The notes beneath the pieces were generated by a model, which was not told the origin of the DNA, searched no databases, and was given only the letters and a program-made list of their open reading frames with translations. Positions 5,599 to 13,736 of a DNA stretch of 18,033 bases are shown piece after piece; the first letter of the stretch is position 1; each line of letters begins with the position of its first letter. The position numbers and the translations under genes are program-made. Source of the DNA: Ferrimonas sp044433165. Its GTDB lineage: Bacteria > Pseudomonadota > Gammaproteobacteria > Enterobacterales > Shewanellaceae. Location of the stretch: contig JAWXTX010000046.1 in the NCBI GenBank assembly GCA_044433165.1, forward strand, positions 1 to 18,033. The letters are read 5' to 3'.

Positions 5599-8274
5599 AT
5601 GTCAGAAAAAACTATTGAGTCCCTTGCTGCGGAAGTCGGCAAACCTGTTGATCGTCTGGTCGCGCAATTTGCTGATGCAGGCATCGATAAAAAAGCGACA
5701 GATACCGTTTCAGTGGATGAGCAGCAAATGCTGGTTACCCATTTAGCTAAGCAACATGGCGGTCAGGCTGAGCCCACCCGCATGACGTTGCAACGCAAAA
5801 CAAAGTCCACTTTAAGTGTTAATAGCACTGGTGGTAAAAGCAAAGCGGTACAAGTAGAAGTGCGCAAAAAACGCACCTACGTAAAGCGTAGCGCAGTTGA
5901 GGAACAGGCCAAGCAGGAAGCGGAAGAGCAAGCTCGCCGTGAGGCAGCAGAAGCCGCCAAACGTGAAGCAGAAGAAGCGAAACGTTTAGCGGAAGAGCAA
6001 GCTCGCCGAGAGGCGGAAGAAAAGGCCAAACGTGCGGCGGAAGAACAAGCCAAACGGGACGCAGCGCAAGCGGCGAAACGTCAAGCTGAGGCGGATAAAG
6101 ATCCGGCTACCGTTGCGCAAGAAAAACAAGCCAAACAAGAGGCAGCAGCATTGTTAAAAGCGCAAGAAGCAGAAGCGGCACGGAAAGCGGAAGAACTGGC
6201 CGAACAGAAGGCAGAAGAAGCCAAACGTTTAGCCGAAGAGAACGCTCAACGCTGGGCAGAAGAAGAAGCCAAGCGTAAGGAAGAAGAGCGTACAGCCGAC
6301 TACCACGTGACCACTTCGCAAGCGGCACGTGCTGCTGAAGATCAGCAGGACGCCAACGACGAGCGCAGCGGTGCACGTCGTAAGAAAAAAGCCGCACCAG
6401 CGGAAAAGGCCGCTCGTACTGGGCGTCCTGAGCGAAATGAACGCCGTGGTGGCCGCAATAAACGTGGTGCTAAGGCACCATCAAACATGCAGCATGGTTT
6501 CCAAAAACCAGCGGAAAAAGTGGTTCGTGATGTTGAAATCGGTGAAACCATTACGGTTGCTGAATTAGCCAACAAGATGGCCATTAAAGCCACTGAAATC
6601 ATCAAAGCGATGATGAAGATGGGTTCGATGGTCACCATTAACCAAGTGATCGACCAAGAAACGGCGCAGGTTGTGGCAGAAGAATTGGGTCACAAGGTCA
6701 TTCTGCGTAACGAAAACGAGCTGGAAGATGCGGTATTAGCGGATCGTGATACCGAAGCGGAAACCGTTGAGCGTGCGCCTGTTGTTACCATCATGGGGCA
6801 CGTTGACCACGGTAAAACGTCACTGCTGGATTACATTCGTCGCGCCAAAGTTGCCGCAGGTGAAGCGGGGGGAATTACCCAGCACATTGGTGCTTACCAC
6901 GTTGAAACCGACAATGGCATGATCACCTTCTTAGATACCCCAGGACACGCCGCCTTTACCAGCATGCGTGCACGGGGGGCTAAAGCAACCGATATCGTTG
7001 TGTTGGTTGTGGCTGCCGACGATGGCGTAATGCCACAAACCGTAGAAGCGATTCAACACGCGAAAGCGGCGGGTGTGCCATTGGTGATTGCGGTTAACAA
7101 GATGGACAAAGAATCGGCCGATCCAGATCGCGTTAAAAACGAACTGGCTCAGCACGATGTGATCCCAGAAGAGTGGGGCGGCGAACACATGTTCGTCAAC
7201 GTTTCTGCCAAAACCGGTATGGGCGTAGATGCCTTACTGGAAGGGATTTTGCTGCAATCGGAAGTATTAGAACTGACGGCTCGCAAAGAAGGCATGGCTC
7301 GCGGCGTTGTTATTGAGTCTCGCTTAGACAAAGGCCGTGGTCCTGTCGCGTCAGTACTGGTACAAGAAGGCACCTTACGCCAAGGCGATATCGTACTGTG
7401 CGGCTTAGAATACGGCCGTGTACGTGCGATGCGTGATGAAAATGGTCAGCCGATTGAAGAAGCCGGTCCATCCATTCCAGTTGAGATCTTAGGTCTTTCT
7501 GGTGTACCAGCGGCGGGTGATGAAGCTACGGTTGTTCGTGACGAGCGTAAAGCACGCGAAGTCGCCCTGCATCGTCAAGGTAAGTTCCGTGAAGTGAAAC
7601 TGGCTCGTCAGCAAAAAGCGAAACTGGAAAACATGTTCACCAACATGACTGAAGGCGACGTTTCTGAGCTGAACGTGGTGCTAAAAGCAGACGTACAAGG
7701 CTCTTTAGAAGCCATTGCGGAGTCTTTGCTGAAACTGTCTACCAGTGAAGTGAAAGTGAACATCATCGGTCGCGGTGTGGGTGGTATTACTGAAACCGAC
7801 GCTTCTTTAGCGGCAGCTTCTAACGCCATCTTGGTTGGCTTTAACGTACGTGCTGACGCCGTTGCTCGTCGTATGGTCGATAACGAAAACTTAGATCTGC
7901 GCTACTACAGCGTGATCTATGATCTGATCGATGAAGTGAAAGCAGCTATGTCGGGTATGCTGGCCCCTGAATTCAAGCAACAGATCATTGGTTTGGCCGA
8001 AGTCCGTGATGTCTTTAAGTCGCCTAAAATCGGTGCAATTGCCGGCTGTATGGTGACCGAAGGGATTGTTAAGCGTAATGCGCCAATCCGTGTTCTGCGC
8101 GATAACGTGGTTATCTATGAAGGTGAGCTAGAGTCTTTACGTCGCTTTAAAGATGATGCGAACGAAGTGCGTAATGGCATGGAGTGTGGTATCGGCGTGA
8201 AGAACTACAATGACGTACGCGTTGGTGACCAAATCGAAGTTTTCGAAGTGGTTGAAGTAAAACGTTCACTGTAA
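5599..8274 (+). CDS. infB: Translation initiation factor IF-2
   Basis: IF-2 is the GTPase that brings fMet-tRNA to the 30S subunit and promotes subunit joining. The 891-residue length matches E. coli (890). An IF2_N module occupies residues 1-50. A highly charged Ala/Glu/Lys/Arg region (about 95-240, repeated KRLAEE and ARREAEE units) is probably a long helix or coiled coil. A second IF2_N-like segment lies near 305-360. The G domain has G1 GHVDHGKT (400-407), G3 DTPGH (446-450), G4 NKMD (500-503) and G5 SAK (536-538). Domains II to IV follow, ending in VFEVVEVKRSL. AGGATA and AAGGA stretches precede the ATG, 29 nt after nusA. Shorter isoforms from internal starts exist in E. coli, but I see no clear internal start here. 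Confidence 0.98.
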   Translation: MSEKTIESLAAEVGKPVDRLVAQFADAGIDKKATDTVSVDEQQMLVTHLAKQHGGQAEPTRMTLQRKTKSTLSVNSTGGKSKAVQVEVRKKRTYVKRSAVEEQAKQEAEEQARREAAEAAKREAEEAKRLAEEQARREAEEKAKRAAEEQAKRDAAQAAKRQAEADKDPATVAQEKQAKQEAAALLKAQEAEAARKAEELAEQKAEEAKRLAEENAQRWAEEEAKRKEEERTADYHVTTSQAARAAEDQQDANDERSGARRKKKAAPAEKAARTGRPERNERRGGRNKRGAKAPSNMQHGFQKPAEKVVRDVEIGETITVAELANKMAIKATEIIKAMMKMGSMVTINQVIDQETAQVVAEELGHKVILRNENELEDAVLADRDTEAETVERAPVVTIMGHVDHGKTSLLDYIRRAKVAAGEAGGITQHIGAYHVETDNGMITFLDTPGHAAFTSMRARGAKATDIVVLVVAADDGVMPQTVEAIQHAKAAGVPLVIAVNKMDKESADPDRVKNELAQHDVIPEEWGGEHMFVNVSAKTGMGVDALLEGILLQSEVLELTARKEGMARGVVIESRLDKGRGPVASVLVQEGTLRQGDIVLCGLEYGRVRAMRDENGQPIEEAGPSIPVEILGLSGVPAAGDEATVVRDERKAREVALHRQGKFREVKLARQQKAKLENMFTNMTEGDVSELNVVLKADVQGSLEAIAESLLKLSTSEVKVNIIGRGVGGITETDASLAAASNAILVGFNVRADAVARRMVDNENLDLRYYSVIYDLIDEVKAAMSGMLAPEFKQQIIGLAEVRDVFKSPKIGAIAGCMVTEGIVKRNAPIRVLRDNVVIYEGELESLRRFKDDANEVRNGMECGIGVKNYNDVRVGDQIEVFEVVEVKRSL
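5920..6008 (+). repeat. 20-nt direct repeat within the infB charged-helix region
   Basis: GCGGAAGAGCAAGCTCGCCG occurs at 5920-5939 and again, identical, at 5989-6008, exactly 23 codons apart and in frame. It encodes AEEQARR in both copies. Identical codons suggest recent internal duplication in the low-complexity helix. Such repeats can expand or contract by slippage. Confidence 0.8.
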
Positions 8275-8292
8275 TTGAACGGATAAGGAAGA

Positions 8293-8313
8293 GGGGCCTT
8301 TGGCCCCTTTTTT
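8293..8313 (+). terminator. Intrinsic terminator between infB and rbfA
   Basis: GGGGCC (8293-8298) and GGCCCC (8302-8307) form a 6-bp GC stem with a TTT loop, and six T follow (8308-8313). It begins 19 nt after the infB stop. rbfA lies downstream on the same strand with no obvious promoter in between, so the hairpin probably reduces, rather than abolishes, expression of rbfA-truB. Confidence 0.85.
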
Positions 8314-8323
8314 GGTGAAAAAA

Positions 8324-8731
8324 ATGGCAAAAGAATTCAGTCGAGCTCGTCGCGTTGGCCAACAATTGCAGCGAGAACTGGCGATGGCCATGCAGCGTGA
8401 CGTTCGTGATGCACGCTTAGGCATGGTAACCGTGAACGAAGTGGAAGTATCTCGAGACATGGGATATGCCAAAGTCTTCGTAACCTTCTTAAATGACGAC
8501 AACGACGAAGTAAAAGCACAACTTGATGTATTAAAAGAGTTGGCCCCGATGATCCGCATGCTCATCGCTGGCCGAGTTAAGTTACGTGTGATGCCAGAGT
8601 TGCGTTTTCAATATGATCGCTCCTTAGTTGATGGCATCAACATGGCTTCATTAGTAAGCCAAGTGCGTGCTCAAGACAAAGCCAAAGAGGAAAAATTTGG
8701 TCGTCATACAGAGTCTGAGGATGAGCAATAA
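8324..8731 (+). CDS. rbfA: 30S ribosome-binding factor RbfA
   Basis: RbfA is a small KH-fold protein that binds the 5' region of 16S rRNA, helps late 30S maturation and is needed for growth in the cold. The 135-residue product starts MAKEFSRARRVGQQLQ, as in the family, and carries RDARLGMVTVNEVEVSRDMGYA, YAKVFVTFLN and the C-terminal PELRFQYDRSL motif. The frame extends upstream to a TTG at 8300, but that lies inside the terminator hairpin. The ATG at 8324 gives the family N-terminus and has GGTGA at 8314-8318. The gene overlaps truB by one base (TAATG), implying translational coupling. Confidence 0.97.
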   Translation: MAKEFSRARRVGQQLQRELAMAMQRDVRDARLGMVTVNEVEVSRDMGYAKVFVTFLNDDNDEVKAQLDVLKELAPMIRMLIAGRVKLRVMPELRFQYDRSLVDGINMASLVSQVRAQDKAKEEKFGRHTESEDEQ

Positions 8732-9672
8732 TGGGGCGTCGTAATCGTGGCCGTTTGGTGGATGGCGTCTTATTGCTGGATAAGCCATTAGGGCAGTCAT
8801 CCAACCATGCTCTGCAACGCGTTAAACGTATCTATAACGCCAATAAAGCGGGTCATACCGGAGCGTTAGATCCCTTAGCAACCGGCATGCTGCCAATTTG
8901 CTTAGGCGAAGCAACTAAGTTCTCACAATACCTGCTGGACTCAGATAAGCGTTACACCGTTGTAGCAAAATTGGGGCAGCGTACTACCACTTCGGATGCC
9001 GATGGTGAAATTGTTTCTGAACGTCCTGTAGCTGTAACTCAAGCGCAAATTGATGTGGCACTGGAAGGCTTTCGTGGTGAAACCATGCAGGTACCTTCCA
9101 TGTTCTCGGCTTTAAAATACCAAGGGCAGCCCCTGTACAAGTATGCCCGCGAAGGCAAAGAAGTACCGCGTGAAGCCCGTCCAATTACCGTATTTGAACT
9201 GAATCAGTTGCGCTTTGAAGGCGATGAATTGGAGCTGGATATTCACGTCTCCAAGGGCACCTATATTCGCACCATCATTGATGATTTAGGGGAGTTGCTT
9301 GGCTGCGGAGCGCATGTCAGCTTCCTACGCCGAACTCAAGTGGCGGCATATCCTTACGAGCGGATGGTGACCATCGAACAACTTGAGGCGCTGCTGGTGC
9401 AGGCCGAAGAGCAAGAGGTGAGCCCGCGTACATTGTTAGATCCCTTATTATTGCCGATGGATACTGCGGTTGCCGAGTTACCCGAGGTGAATATGACGGA
9501 TGTGGTTGCCTTATATTTGCTAAATGGCCAGCCAGTACAAGTTCCGGGTGCACCGTTAGATGGTACCGTTCGTTTAACTATGGGCGATGCACATACGTTT
9601 ATCGGTTTGGGTCAAATTGATGATGCCGGACTGGTTGCCCCGAAGCGATTGGTTAATCGCCAAGAAGGGTAA
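8731..9672 (+). CDS. truB: tRNA pseudouridine(55) synthase TruB
   Basis: TruB isomerises U55 to pseudouridine in the T-loop of elongator tRNAs and also acts as a tRNA chaperone. The 313-residue length matches E. coli (314). The catalytic signature GHTGALDPLATGML holds Asp47 as the nucleophile. LLLDKPLGQSSNHALQ (motif I), PSMFSALKYQGQPLYKYAREG and VSKGTYIRTIIDDLG are the other family blocks. A C-terminal TruB_C/PUA-like domain follows (about 240-313). Its ATG overlaps the rbfA stop, so it is the last gene of the rimP operon. No terminator separates it from rpsO, so read-through into rpsO is likely. Confidence 0.97.
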   Translation: MGRRNRGRLVDGVLLLDKPLGQSSNHALQRVKRIYNANKAGHTGALDPLATGMLPICLGEATKFSQYLLDSDKRYTVVAKLGQRTTTSDADGEIVSERPVAVTQAQIDVALEGFRGETMQVPSMFSALKYQGQPLYKYAREGKEVPREARPITVFELNQLRFEGDELELDIHVSKGTYIRTIIDDLGELLGCGAHVSFLRRTQVAAYPYERMVTIEQLEALLVQAEEQEVSPRTLLDPLLLPMDTAVAELPEVNMTDVVALYLLNGQPVQVPGAPLDGTVRLTMGDAHTFIGLGQIDDAGLVAPKRLVNRQEG

Positions 9673-9707
9673 GCGGTTATTGGTGGTTTGCAATGGCGTT
9701 AAGAGTG

Positions 9708-9736
9708 TTGAGTCTCAAAGGTAAAGCCGTTACAAT
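9708..9736 (+). promoter_or_regulatory. Sigma-70 promoter for rpsO
   Basis: TTGAGT (9708-9713), a 17-bp spacer and TACAAT (9731-9736) make a near-consensus promoter. The predicted start near 9743 is exactly where the leader hairpin begins. E. coli rpsO also has its own promoter after truB. Confidence 0.75.
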
Positions 9737-9742
9737 CCGCCG

Positions 9743-9782
9743 CCTTGAACTGAGTTAGTGATCGGTTCAAGGTGTATTCACT
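9743..9782 (+). promoter_or_regulatory. Candidate S15 autoregulatory leader with pseudoknot
   Basis: CCTTGAAC (9743-9750) pairs with GTTCAAGG (9765-9772), forming an 8-bp stem with a 14-nt loop. Loop bases AGTGA (9757-9761) are complementary to TCACT (9778-9782) just downstream, which would make an H-type pseudoknot close to the Shine-Dalgarno at 9793. E. coli S15 represses its own mRNA by stabilising such a pseudoknot over the start region. Equivalence here is inferred from geometry. Confidence 0.55.
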
Positions 9783-9803
9783 TTTATGTATTGGAGAAAG
9801 ACT

Positions 9804-10073
9804 ATGTCACTAAGCGCAGAAGCTAAGGCTCAAATCGTTGCTGAATTCGGTCGTGGCGAGAACGACACTGGTTGTCCAGAAGTTCAAATCGCATTGCACA
9901 CCGCTCAGATCAACCACCTGCAAGGCCACTTCAAACAGCACATTCACGATCACCACTCTCGTCGCGGCTTGCTGCGCATGGTAGCGGCTCGTCGTAAAAT
10001 GCTGGATTACTTGAAGCGTAAAGACGCTGCTCGTTACCAAGAAGTTATTGCCAAGCTGGGTCTGCGTCGCTAA
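9804..10073 (+). CDS. rpsO: 30S ribosomal protein S15
   Basis: S15 is a primary 16S rRNA-binding protein of the 30S platform and contacts 23S rRNA in an intersubunit bridge. The 89-residue product has the universal length and sequence: FGRGENDTGCPEVQIALHT, QINHLQGHFKQH, DHHSRRGLLRMVAARRKMLD and YLKRKDAARY, ending in LGLRR. An upstream in-frame ATG (9786) would add six residues, but GGAG at 9793-9796 and the family N-terminus (MSLSAEAK) select 9804. It has its own promoter and probably an autoregulatory leader, and ends at a strong terminator. Confidence 0.98.
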   Translation: MSLSAEAKAQIVAEFGRGENDTGCPEVQIALHTAQINHLQGHFKQHIHDHHSRRGLLRMVAARRKMLDYLKRKDAARYQEVIAKLGLRR

Positions 10074-10095
10074 GTCGTGCCAAGTTTGTAAAAGA

Positions 10096-10119
10096 GGGAG
10101 CCTACGGGCTCCCTTTTTT
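10096..10119 (+). terminator. Intrinsic terminator after rpsO
   Basis: GGGAGCC (10096-10102) pairs with GGCTCCC (10107-10113) around TACG, and six T follow. It separates rpsO from pnp. In E. coli partial read-through at this position feeds pnp. Confidence 0.9.
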
Positions 10120-10215
10120 GATCTGCGTTATTAATAAAACGACGAAAAGCACCATAGGAGATGCGAAAAGAGGGCAACATCAAGCCATCAATCTATCTTT
10201 GTCGAGCCGATGCAG

Positions 10216-10221
10216 TATACT
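10216..10221 (+). promoter_or_regulatory. Possible -10 of a pnp promoter
   Basis: TATACT lies 44 nt before the pnp start, in the 191-nt rpsO-pnp gap. No good -35 is visible at 16-18 bp. E. coli pnp has its own promoter in the same gap. I did not find a long hairpin here comparable to the RNase III-cleaved leader of E. coli pnp. Confidence 0.4.
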
Positions 10222-10264
10222 AACTTGCGAAATTTAAGGTGAAAATTAGTTAAGGAAACGACAC

Positions 10265-12367
10265 GTGAATCCTGTCATTAAGAGCTTTGCGTACGGTAAT
10301 CACACCGTAACTTTAGAAACGGGTGTGATTGCTCGCCAAGCAGATGCCGCAGTGCTAGCCAGCATGGGCGACACGACGGTTTTAGTTACTGTTGTGGGTA
10401 AAAAATCGGTACAACCAGGGCAAGACTTCTTCCCTTTAACCGTAAACTATCAAGAGAAAACCTACGCAGCGGGTAAAATTCCTGGCGGGTTCTTCAAGCG
10501 TGAAGGCCGCCCAAGTGAAGGCGAAACCTTGACCGCACGTTTGATCGACCGTCCAATCCGTCCTTTGTTCCCTAAAGGGTTCATGAATGAAGTGCAAGTG
10601 ATTGCGACCGTTGTTTCCGTTGAACCCGCTGTATCGCCTGATATCGTCGCGATGATTGGTACTTCTGCCGCCTTAGCGATTTCAGGTATTCCATTCAATG
10701 GCCCAATTGGCTGCGCCCGTGTTGGCTTTAAAGATGGCGAGTATTTGTTAAACCCGTCGGTTGCGGAATTAGCGGATTCAAAACTGGACTTAGTGGTTGC
10801 CGGTACCGAAGGCGCGGTACTGATGGTGGAATCGGAAGCTGAAGTACTGTCTGAAGAAGTAATGTTAGGCGCGGTTGTGTTTGGTCACCAAGCACAACAA
10901 GCTGTTATTAATGCAATTAATGAATTTAAAGCCGATGTAGCCAAGCCAGAATGGCAGTGGTCTGCGCCAGCTAAAAATGAAGCATTAGCAGCAAAAGTTG
11001 CGGAATTGGCCGAACAAGGTTTGGGTGATGCGTACCGTATTACCGATAAAGTAGCCCGTTTAGAGCAAGTGAATGCAGTGAAAGCCGCTGCAAAAGAAGC
11101 CATTTTGGCTGCTGATAGTGAGCAAGACGCTCAAGAGATCAGCAACTTGCTGAGTAGCTTAGAAAAACGCGTTGTGCGTTCACGCATTATTGCGGGTGAG
11201 CCTCGCATTGATGGCCGCGATACCAAAATGGTTCGTGCTTTATCTGTATTACCTGGTGTACTACCACGTACTCACGGCTCTGCGCTGTTTACTCGTGGTG
11301 AAACTCAGGCATTAGTAGCGGCAACCTTAGGGACTGAGCGTGATGGCCAGATCATCGATGAGCTGATCGGCGAGCGTACCGATCGCTTCATGTTGCATTA
11401 CAACTTCCCGCCATTCTGTGTGGGTGAAACCGGTTTTATCGGCTCTCCAAAGCGTCGTGAAATTGGCCATGGAAAATTGGCAAAGCGTGGCGTACAAGCC
11501 GTAATGCCGAGCGCAGAAGAGTTCCCATACACCGTGCGTGTAGTTTCTGAAATTACCGAATCGAATGGCTCCTCTTCAATGGCATCCGTTTGTGGTACCT
11601 CGTTAGCTTTGATGGACGCGGGTGTGCCAATTAAAGCATCCGTGGCAGGTATTGCGATGGGTCTGGTCAAAGAAGGCGATGACTTTGTGGTTCTGTCAGA
11701 CATCTTGGGTGACGAAGATCACTTAGGAGATATGGATTTCAAAGTGGCTGGTACAGCAGCAGGTGTTACTGCATTGCAGATGGACATCAAGATCGAAGGG
11801 ATCACCCAAGAGATCATGCAAATTGCTTTGAAACAGGCCAACGAAGCGCGTAACCACATCTTAGCGGTAATGGATCAAGCACTGCCTTCGCATCGTACCG
11901 AGCTGTCTATTCACGCGCCACGCATTACCACCATTAAGATCAACCCAGAGAAGATCCGCGATGTGATTGGTAAAGGCGGTGCGACCATTCGTGCTCTGAC
12001 CGAAGAAACAGGCACCACCATTGAAATTGAAGATGATGGTACTGTAAAAGTGGCTTCTACCGATGGGGTTGCGGCACAAGCAGCCATCGAGCGCATCATC
12101 AGCATCACAGCCGATGTGGAAGAGGGCCGTGTTTATAAAGGTAAAGTAGTTCGTATCGTTGACTTTGGTGCCTTTGTTAACATTTTGCCAGGCAAAGATG
12201 GCTTGGTACACATCTCACAAATTACAGAAGAACGCGTGAATAACGTGGCCGATCACTTGGCTATGGGCCAAGAGGTTGATGTAAAAGTGGTGGAAGTGGA
12301 TCGCCAAGGTCGTATTCGTTTATCCATGAAAGATGTGAATAAAGCCGAATCTCCAGCGGCAGAGTAA
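10265..12367 (+). CDS. pnp: Polyribonucleotide nucleotidyltransferase (PNPase)
   Basis: PNPase degrades RNA 3'-to-5' by phosphorolysis as a trimer and is part of the RNA degradosome. The 700-residue protein has two RNase PH cores (about 10-140 and 320-550) joined by a helical domain, then a KH domain with GKGG at 569-572 and an S1 domain (about 618-690). The active-site block SDILGDEDHLGDMDF places Asp485 and Asp491 where E. coli has catalytic Asp486 and Asp492. The start is GTG at 10265, with AAGGAA at 10252-10257; it gives the family N-terminus MNPVIKSFAYG. The tail after S1 is about 11 residues shorter than in E. coli. In E. coli nlpI follows directly; here two accessory genes intervene. 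Confidence 0.98.
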   Translation: MNPVIKSFAYGNHTVTLETGVIARQADAAVLASMGDTTVLVTVVGKKSVQPGQDFFPLTVNYQEKTYAAGKIPGGFFKREGRPSEGETLTARLIDRPIRPLFPKGFMNEVQVIATVVSVEPAVSPDIVAMIGTSAALAISGIPFNGPIGCARVGFKDGEYLLNPSVAELADSKLDLVVAGTEGAVLMVESEAEVLSEEVMLGAVVFGHQAQQAVINAINEFKADVAKPEWQWSAPAKNEALAAKVAELAEQGLGDAYRITDKVARLEQVNAVKAAAKEAILAADSEQDAQEISNLLSSLEKRVVRSRIIAGEPRIDGRDTKMVRALSVLPGVLPRTHGSALFTRGETQALVAATLGTERDGQIIDELIGERTDRFMLHYNFPPFCVGETGFIGSPKRREIGHGKLAKRGVQAVMPSAEEFPYTVRVVSEITESNGSSSMASVCGTSLALMDAGVPIKASVAGIAMGLVKEGDDFVVLSDILGDEDHLGDMDFKVAGTAAGVTALQMDIKIEGITQEIMQIALKQANEARNHILAVMDQALPSHRTELSIHAPRITTIKINPEKIRDVIGKGGATIRALTEETGTTIEIEDDGTVKVASTDGVAAQAAIERIISITADVEEGRVYKGKVVRIVDFGAFVNILPGKDGLVHISQITEERVNNVADHLAMGQEVDVKVVEVDRQGRIRLSMKDVNKAESPAAE

Positions 12368-12378
12368 ATCGCATTGGG

Positions 12379-12408
12379 AAAAAAGCCGCTCATTGAGCGG
12401 CTTTTTTT
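12379..12408. terminator. Bidirectional intrinsic terminator after pnp
   Basis: Six A, then GCCGCTC (12385-12391), loop ATT, GAGCGGC (12395-12401) and seven T. The symmetry means it can end pnp on the plus strand and the convergent regulator transcript on the minus strand. Confidence 0.92.
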
Positions 12409-12715
12409 ATATTGTTAATGCATCGTTTATTCCATAAAGAAGAGAGCACAAAAGAGTGAGTTCTTATGGTTAACCAATTCATAAGTCGTGTTCATTAAGT
12501 AGCTATGAATTGCCTTTCTATGTGAATTTATTTTTCGGTTCTTTAGCTTCAACACACGCAAATATTCAGACTTAAGTTGTAATTATCACCTTTAAATACT
12601 GCCTTAATACCAAAGTTTGATATCTAAAATTACGATAAATACAATCGCTAATGTTAATCTTTGATTACTGAACAATATCTCAGTGCTAGTCACATTTATT
12701 GAGCAGTATTGGCCT
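12409..12715. other. AT-rich intergenic region between pnp and the regulator, no gene seen
   Basis: This 307-nt stretch between convergent genes is visibly more AT-rich than the flanking operon and has no supported reading frame. It contains AGACTTAAGT (12568-12577), the same 10-mer that lies upstream of the regulator at 13518. The composition fits a boundary of acquired DNA, but no att site or inverted repeat was recognised. Confidence 0.5.
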
Positions 12716-13441
12716 TTAATACAATAATTTATCTAACGAGTAGCGATCGCGTTTGGCGTTACTGCGTCGTTGCAAATCCGCCAGTGCTTTGGCTTCCGTT
12801 TCGTCAAATAATGCATTTAATAAGCGCCCGAAATGCTTATGCATTGCTTGACGTGCTGCCACACTGTCCCGTTTTTTTAAGGCCTGGTAAATTGCGGTGT
12901 GCTCGGCAATGGTGAAGGTATTGTCTTTGGAGCAAACACTGCGGTAATCATCCGCAATTGCACGGGTAGATGAGCGTAACGCCCAAAGTGTATTAAAACT
13001 TAATAATAAACCACCATTGCCAGTGGCTCTGGCAATAATTTGATGAAATCGCTGATCCGCCTCTTCAAGATAATCTGTATTTTCCATTGCAATGAGTGTT
13101 TGTTGCAGCTCGGCAAGCTCGTTATCTGTTATTTTAGTGGCAGCTAAAGCGGCAATTTCCCCTTCAATTAAAGCTCGTGCTTGAGTTAATTCAAAGGCAT
13201 TGAGTGGCGTATGTGGCGGCGCTAAAGTTGCCAACACATACACCCCTGAGCCGGTCTTAACTTCAACTTTTTTCTGCACTTCAAGCGCAATAACAGCCTC
13301 GCGAATGGTGGCGCGGCTGACCTGATACTGCTCGGCCAATTCACGTTCGGCAGGCAAACGGCTGCCCGCTGGATAGGTGCCATTGAGGATCGCACGGTTA
13401 ATGTTTTCAACAATGCGCCAATAAGGTCTTTGATTATCCAT
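12716..13441 (-). CDS. GntR-family transcriptional regulator, FadR/FCD subgroup
   Basis: The 241-residue protein has an N-terminal GntR winged helix (about 5-72). RLPAERELAEQYQVSRATIREAVIAL forms the helix-turn-helix, and GSGVYVL the wing. The C-terminal FCD effector domain (about 85-215) keeps the metal-binding set Asp129, His133, His181 and His203. FCD domains usually bind carboxylate-type metabolites. The N-terminus (QRPYWRIVENINRAI) resembles ExuR/UxuR-type hexuronate regulators, but specificity cannot be assigned. AAGGA lies 9 nt before the ATG. It is divergent from the TonB-dependent receptor across 295 bp, so it probably controls that receptor and itself. Confidence 0.93.
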   Translation of the reverse strand: MDNQRPYWRIVENINRAILNGTYPAGSRLPAERELAEQYQVSRATIREAVIALEVQKKVEVKTGSGVYVLATLAPPHTPLNAFELTQARALIEGEIAALAATKITDNELAELQQTLIAMENTDYLEEADQRFHQIIARATGNGGLLLSFNTLWALRSSTRAIADDYRSVCSKDNTFTIAEHTAIYQALKKRDSVAARQAMHKHFGRLLNALFDETEAKALADLQRRSNAKRDRYSLDKLLY

Positions 13442-13517
13442 AGCGACCGATCCTTTTCCCTCTAAATGCGGCTGTTAAAGCCCCAGTGTTAATTTTAGTG
13501 ATGGTGCTTTGTAAATT

Positions 13518-13600
13518 AGACTTAAGTCAACATGTCGACCAATTTGAGTAATAGCACTAGTTTCTAACTCGCTAAATATCAACCAAATTATTCCAATTGG
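13518..13600. promoter_or_regulatory. Candidate operator cluster between the divergent regulator and receptor
   Basis: Three symmetrical elements fall within 83 bp: GACTTAAGTC (13519-13528, perfect palindrome); AAATTAGAC facing GTCGACCAATTT (about 13514-13545, imperfect inverted repeat); and CCAATTGG (13593-13600, perfect palindrome), preceded by CCAA at 13583. FadR-type regulators bind short palindromes, and ExuR/UxuR-like sites contain TTGG/CCAA halves. CCAATTGG ends 13 bp before the receptor -35, a good place for repression. Assignment is inference. Confidence 0.4.
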
Positions 13601-13613
13601 GCAACCAGCTCGC

Positions 13614-13642
13614 TTGACACTTATTTACACAGGCGATTACAT
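13614..13642 (+). promoter_or_regulatory. Sigma-70 promoter for the TonB-dependent receptor
   Basis: TTGACA (13614-13619) is a consensus -35. The best -10 candidates are TTACAT (13637-13642, 17-bp spacer) or TACATT one base later. The weak -10 fits a regulated promoter. The resulting leader would be about 85 nt. Confidence 0.55.
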
Positions 13643-13736
13643 TGTTTCACAGCGCAGCAACCTGTTTATTCGTACGTGACACTTTGCTGGCGTTACTAAG
13701 GGAGTACTCAGACATACATTCGTTCTGGAGAAGATG

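Noticed and set aside
5890..6300. Repetitive purine-rich tract as a tandem-repeat or CRISPR-like array
   Set aside because: It encodes the charged Ala/Glu/Lys/Arg helix of IF-2 in frame; repeat units are irregular and there are no spacers.
8300..8323. TTG start extending RbfA by eight residues
   Set aside because: It lies inside the terminator hairpin and T-run, with no Shine-Dalgarno; the ATG at 8324 gives the conserved N-terminus.
9786..9803. Upstream ATG for rpsO
   Set aside because: The ribosome-binding site GGAG (9793-9796) is downstream of this ATG, and S15 is universally 89 residues starting at 9804.
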